Part shown: positions 63,531 to 64,000 of the stretch, piece by piece
How the letters are laid out: every line of letters begins with the position of its first letter
How positions within the stretch are numbered: position 1 is the first letter of the stretch
Source: Lichenostomus cassidix
Lineage: Eukaryota > Chordata > Aves > Passeriformes > Meliphagidae
DNA: 64,000 nt
Reading direction: 5' to 3'
NCBI GenBank assembly: GCA_008360975.2
Contig: CM039182.1
Location: forward strand, 31,235,566-31,299,565
The notes under the pieces: generated by a model
Told to the model about the DNA's origin: nothing
The model's input: the letters and a program-made list of their open reading frames with translations, nothing else
Database searches by the model: none
Made by a program: the position numbers and the translations under genes

Positions 63531-64000
63531 GCCAAGGCAGTCCTCGGGGTGAGAACCCAACCTGAAGCTTCACTGGAGCTTCCATGGGGAAGCCTGGCAT
63601 CCGAGGTGCCCAGGTGAAAATCACACATGTCTGGACACCTGAGCTGCATGCTGGTGTAGCTCCCTGGGCTTTGCTGGAACAGGTCCTGTGAAACTTAGAG
63701 GAGAGTGGACCGCTGGAGCCTAATCCATCCCACTGCAAACCTGGCTGAGCCATCCCAGTGGGACTGAGCACTTTGGCTACTGACAGAAGAGTCCCTTGTA
63801 CCCAGGCTCTCGCCCCTGAACTACCACTACCCCCTCTCCCAGCTGCCATAGCAGTGCTGCTCAGAAGAGGTGGGAAACCTTTTGGGGATGCTCAAACTAG
63901 GCAAACTTTCACTCTGCTCTTCCCTGCACTTAGGAGATGGAGCAATGATTAACACTGAGGCAAGAAAATAACTGGGGTCTAAAACATTCCTAAGAAGAAA
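63531..64000. other. End of window, nothing recognised
   Basis: Moderately GC-rich flank of the CpG island. The overlapping open frames on both strands look compositional. No exon signal stands out. Confidence 0.45.

Noticed and set aside
63231..63849. Long open frames on both strands around the 63 kb CpG island
   Set aside because: Same compositional effect. No family similarity; only the short ATG-to-donor exon is offered as a candidate.

Overview
The window looks like nuclear DNA from a songbird. The evidence is a short interspersed element built from an isoleucine tRNA head and a CR1-type tail (TguSINE1-like, a family known from songbird genomes), several CR1 fragments, long introns with GT-AG splice sites, and the conserved amniote gene order DNAH11 (+) followed by CDCA7L (-).

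Layout. Bases 1-4309: nothing recognised. Bases 4310-30190 (+): the last part of an axonemal dynein heavy chain gene, identified as DNAH11 by sequence and by its position beside CDCA7L. At least thirteen exons are recognisable in correct order and orientation, most with intact splice signals, but the reading frame is destroyed. I count five in-frame stops (5879, 8573, 19871, 25941, 27042), about a dozen frameshifts and a lost splice donor at 27136. Three exons are still open. This looks like a unitary pseudogene, not a processed copy. Its introns hold an LTR (18216-18470), the SINE (27605-27750) and an AT/GT microsatellite (17536-17705).

Bases 30365-49257 (-): the complete CDCA7L gene (JPO2/R1/RAM2), ten coding exons joining in frame into about 464 residues, with all four CXXC pairs of the C-terminal zinc finger intact. 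It lies tail to tail with the dead dynein gene. Its CpG-island promoter (48820-49500) has an E2F-type site just upstream of the ATG. CR1 fragments flank this island (48290-48506 and 49642-50155).

Bases 50160-63240: no supported gene. Bases 63240-63530: a second CpG island with an E2F-type site and a minus-strand ATG leading to a consensus splice donor. This could be an alternative upstream first exon of CDCA7L or the first exon of an unknown transcript.

The clean CDCA7L gene is an internal control for sequence quality: ten exons without a lesion make it unlikely that the many dynein lesions are assembly errors. The loss of a laterality and airway-cilium dynein in this lineage is the main biological observation. 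The reading is by eye, and family comparisons are from memory of dynein and CDCA7 protein families.
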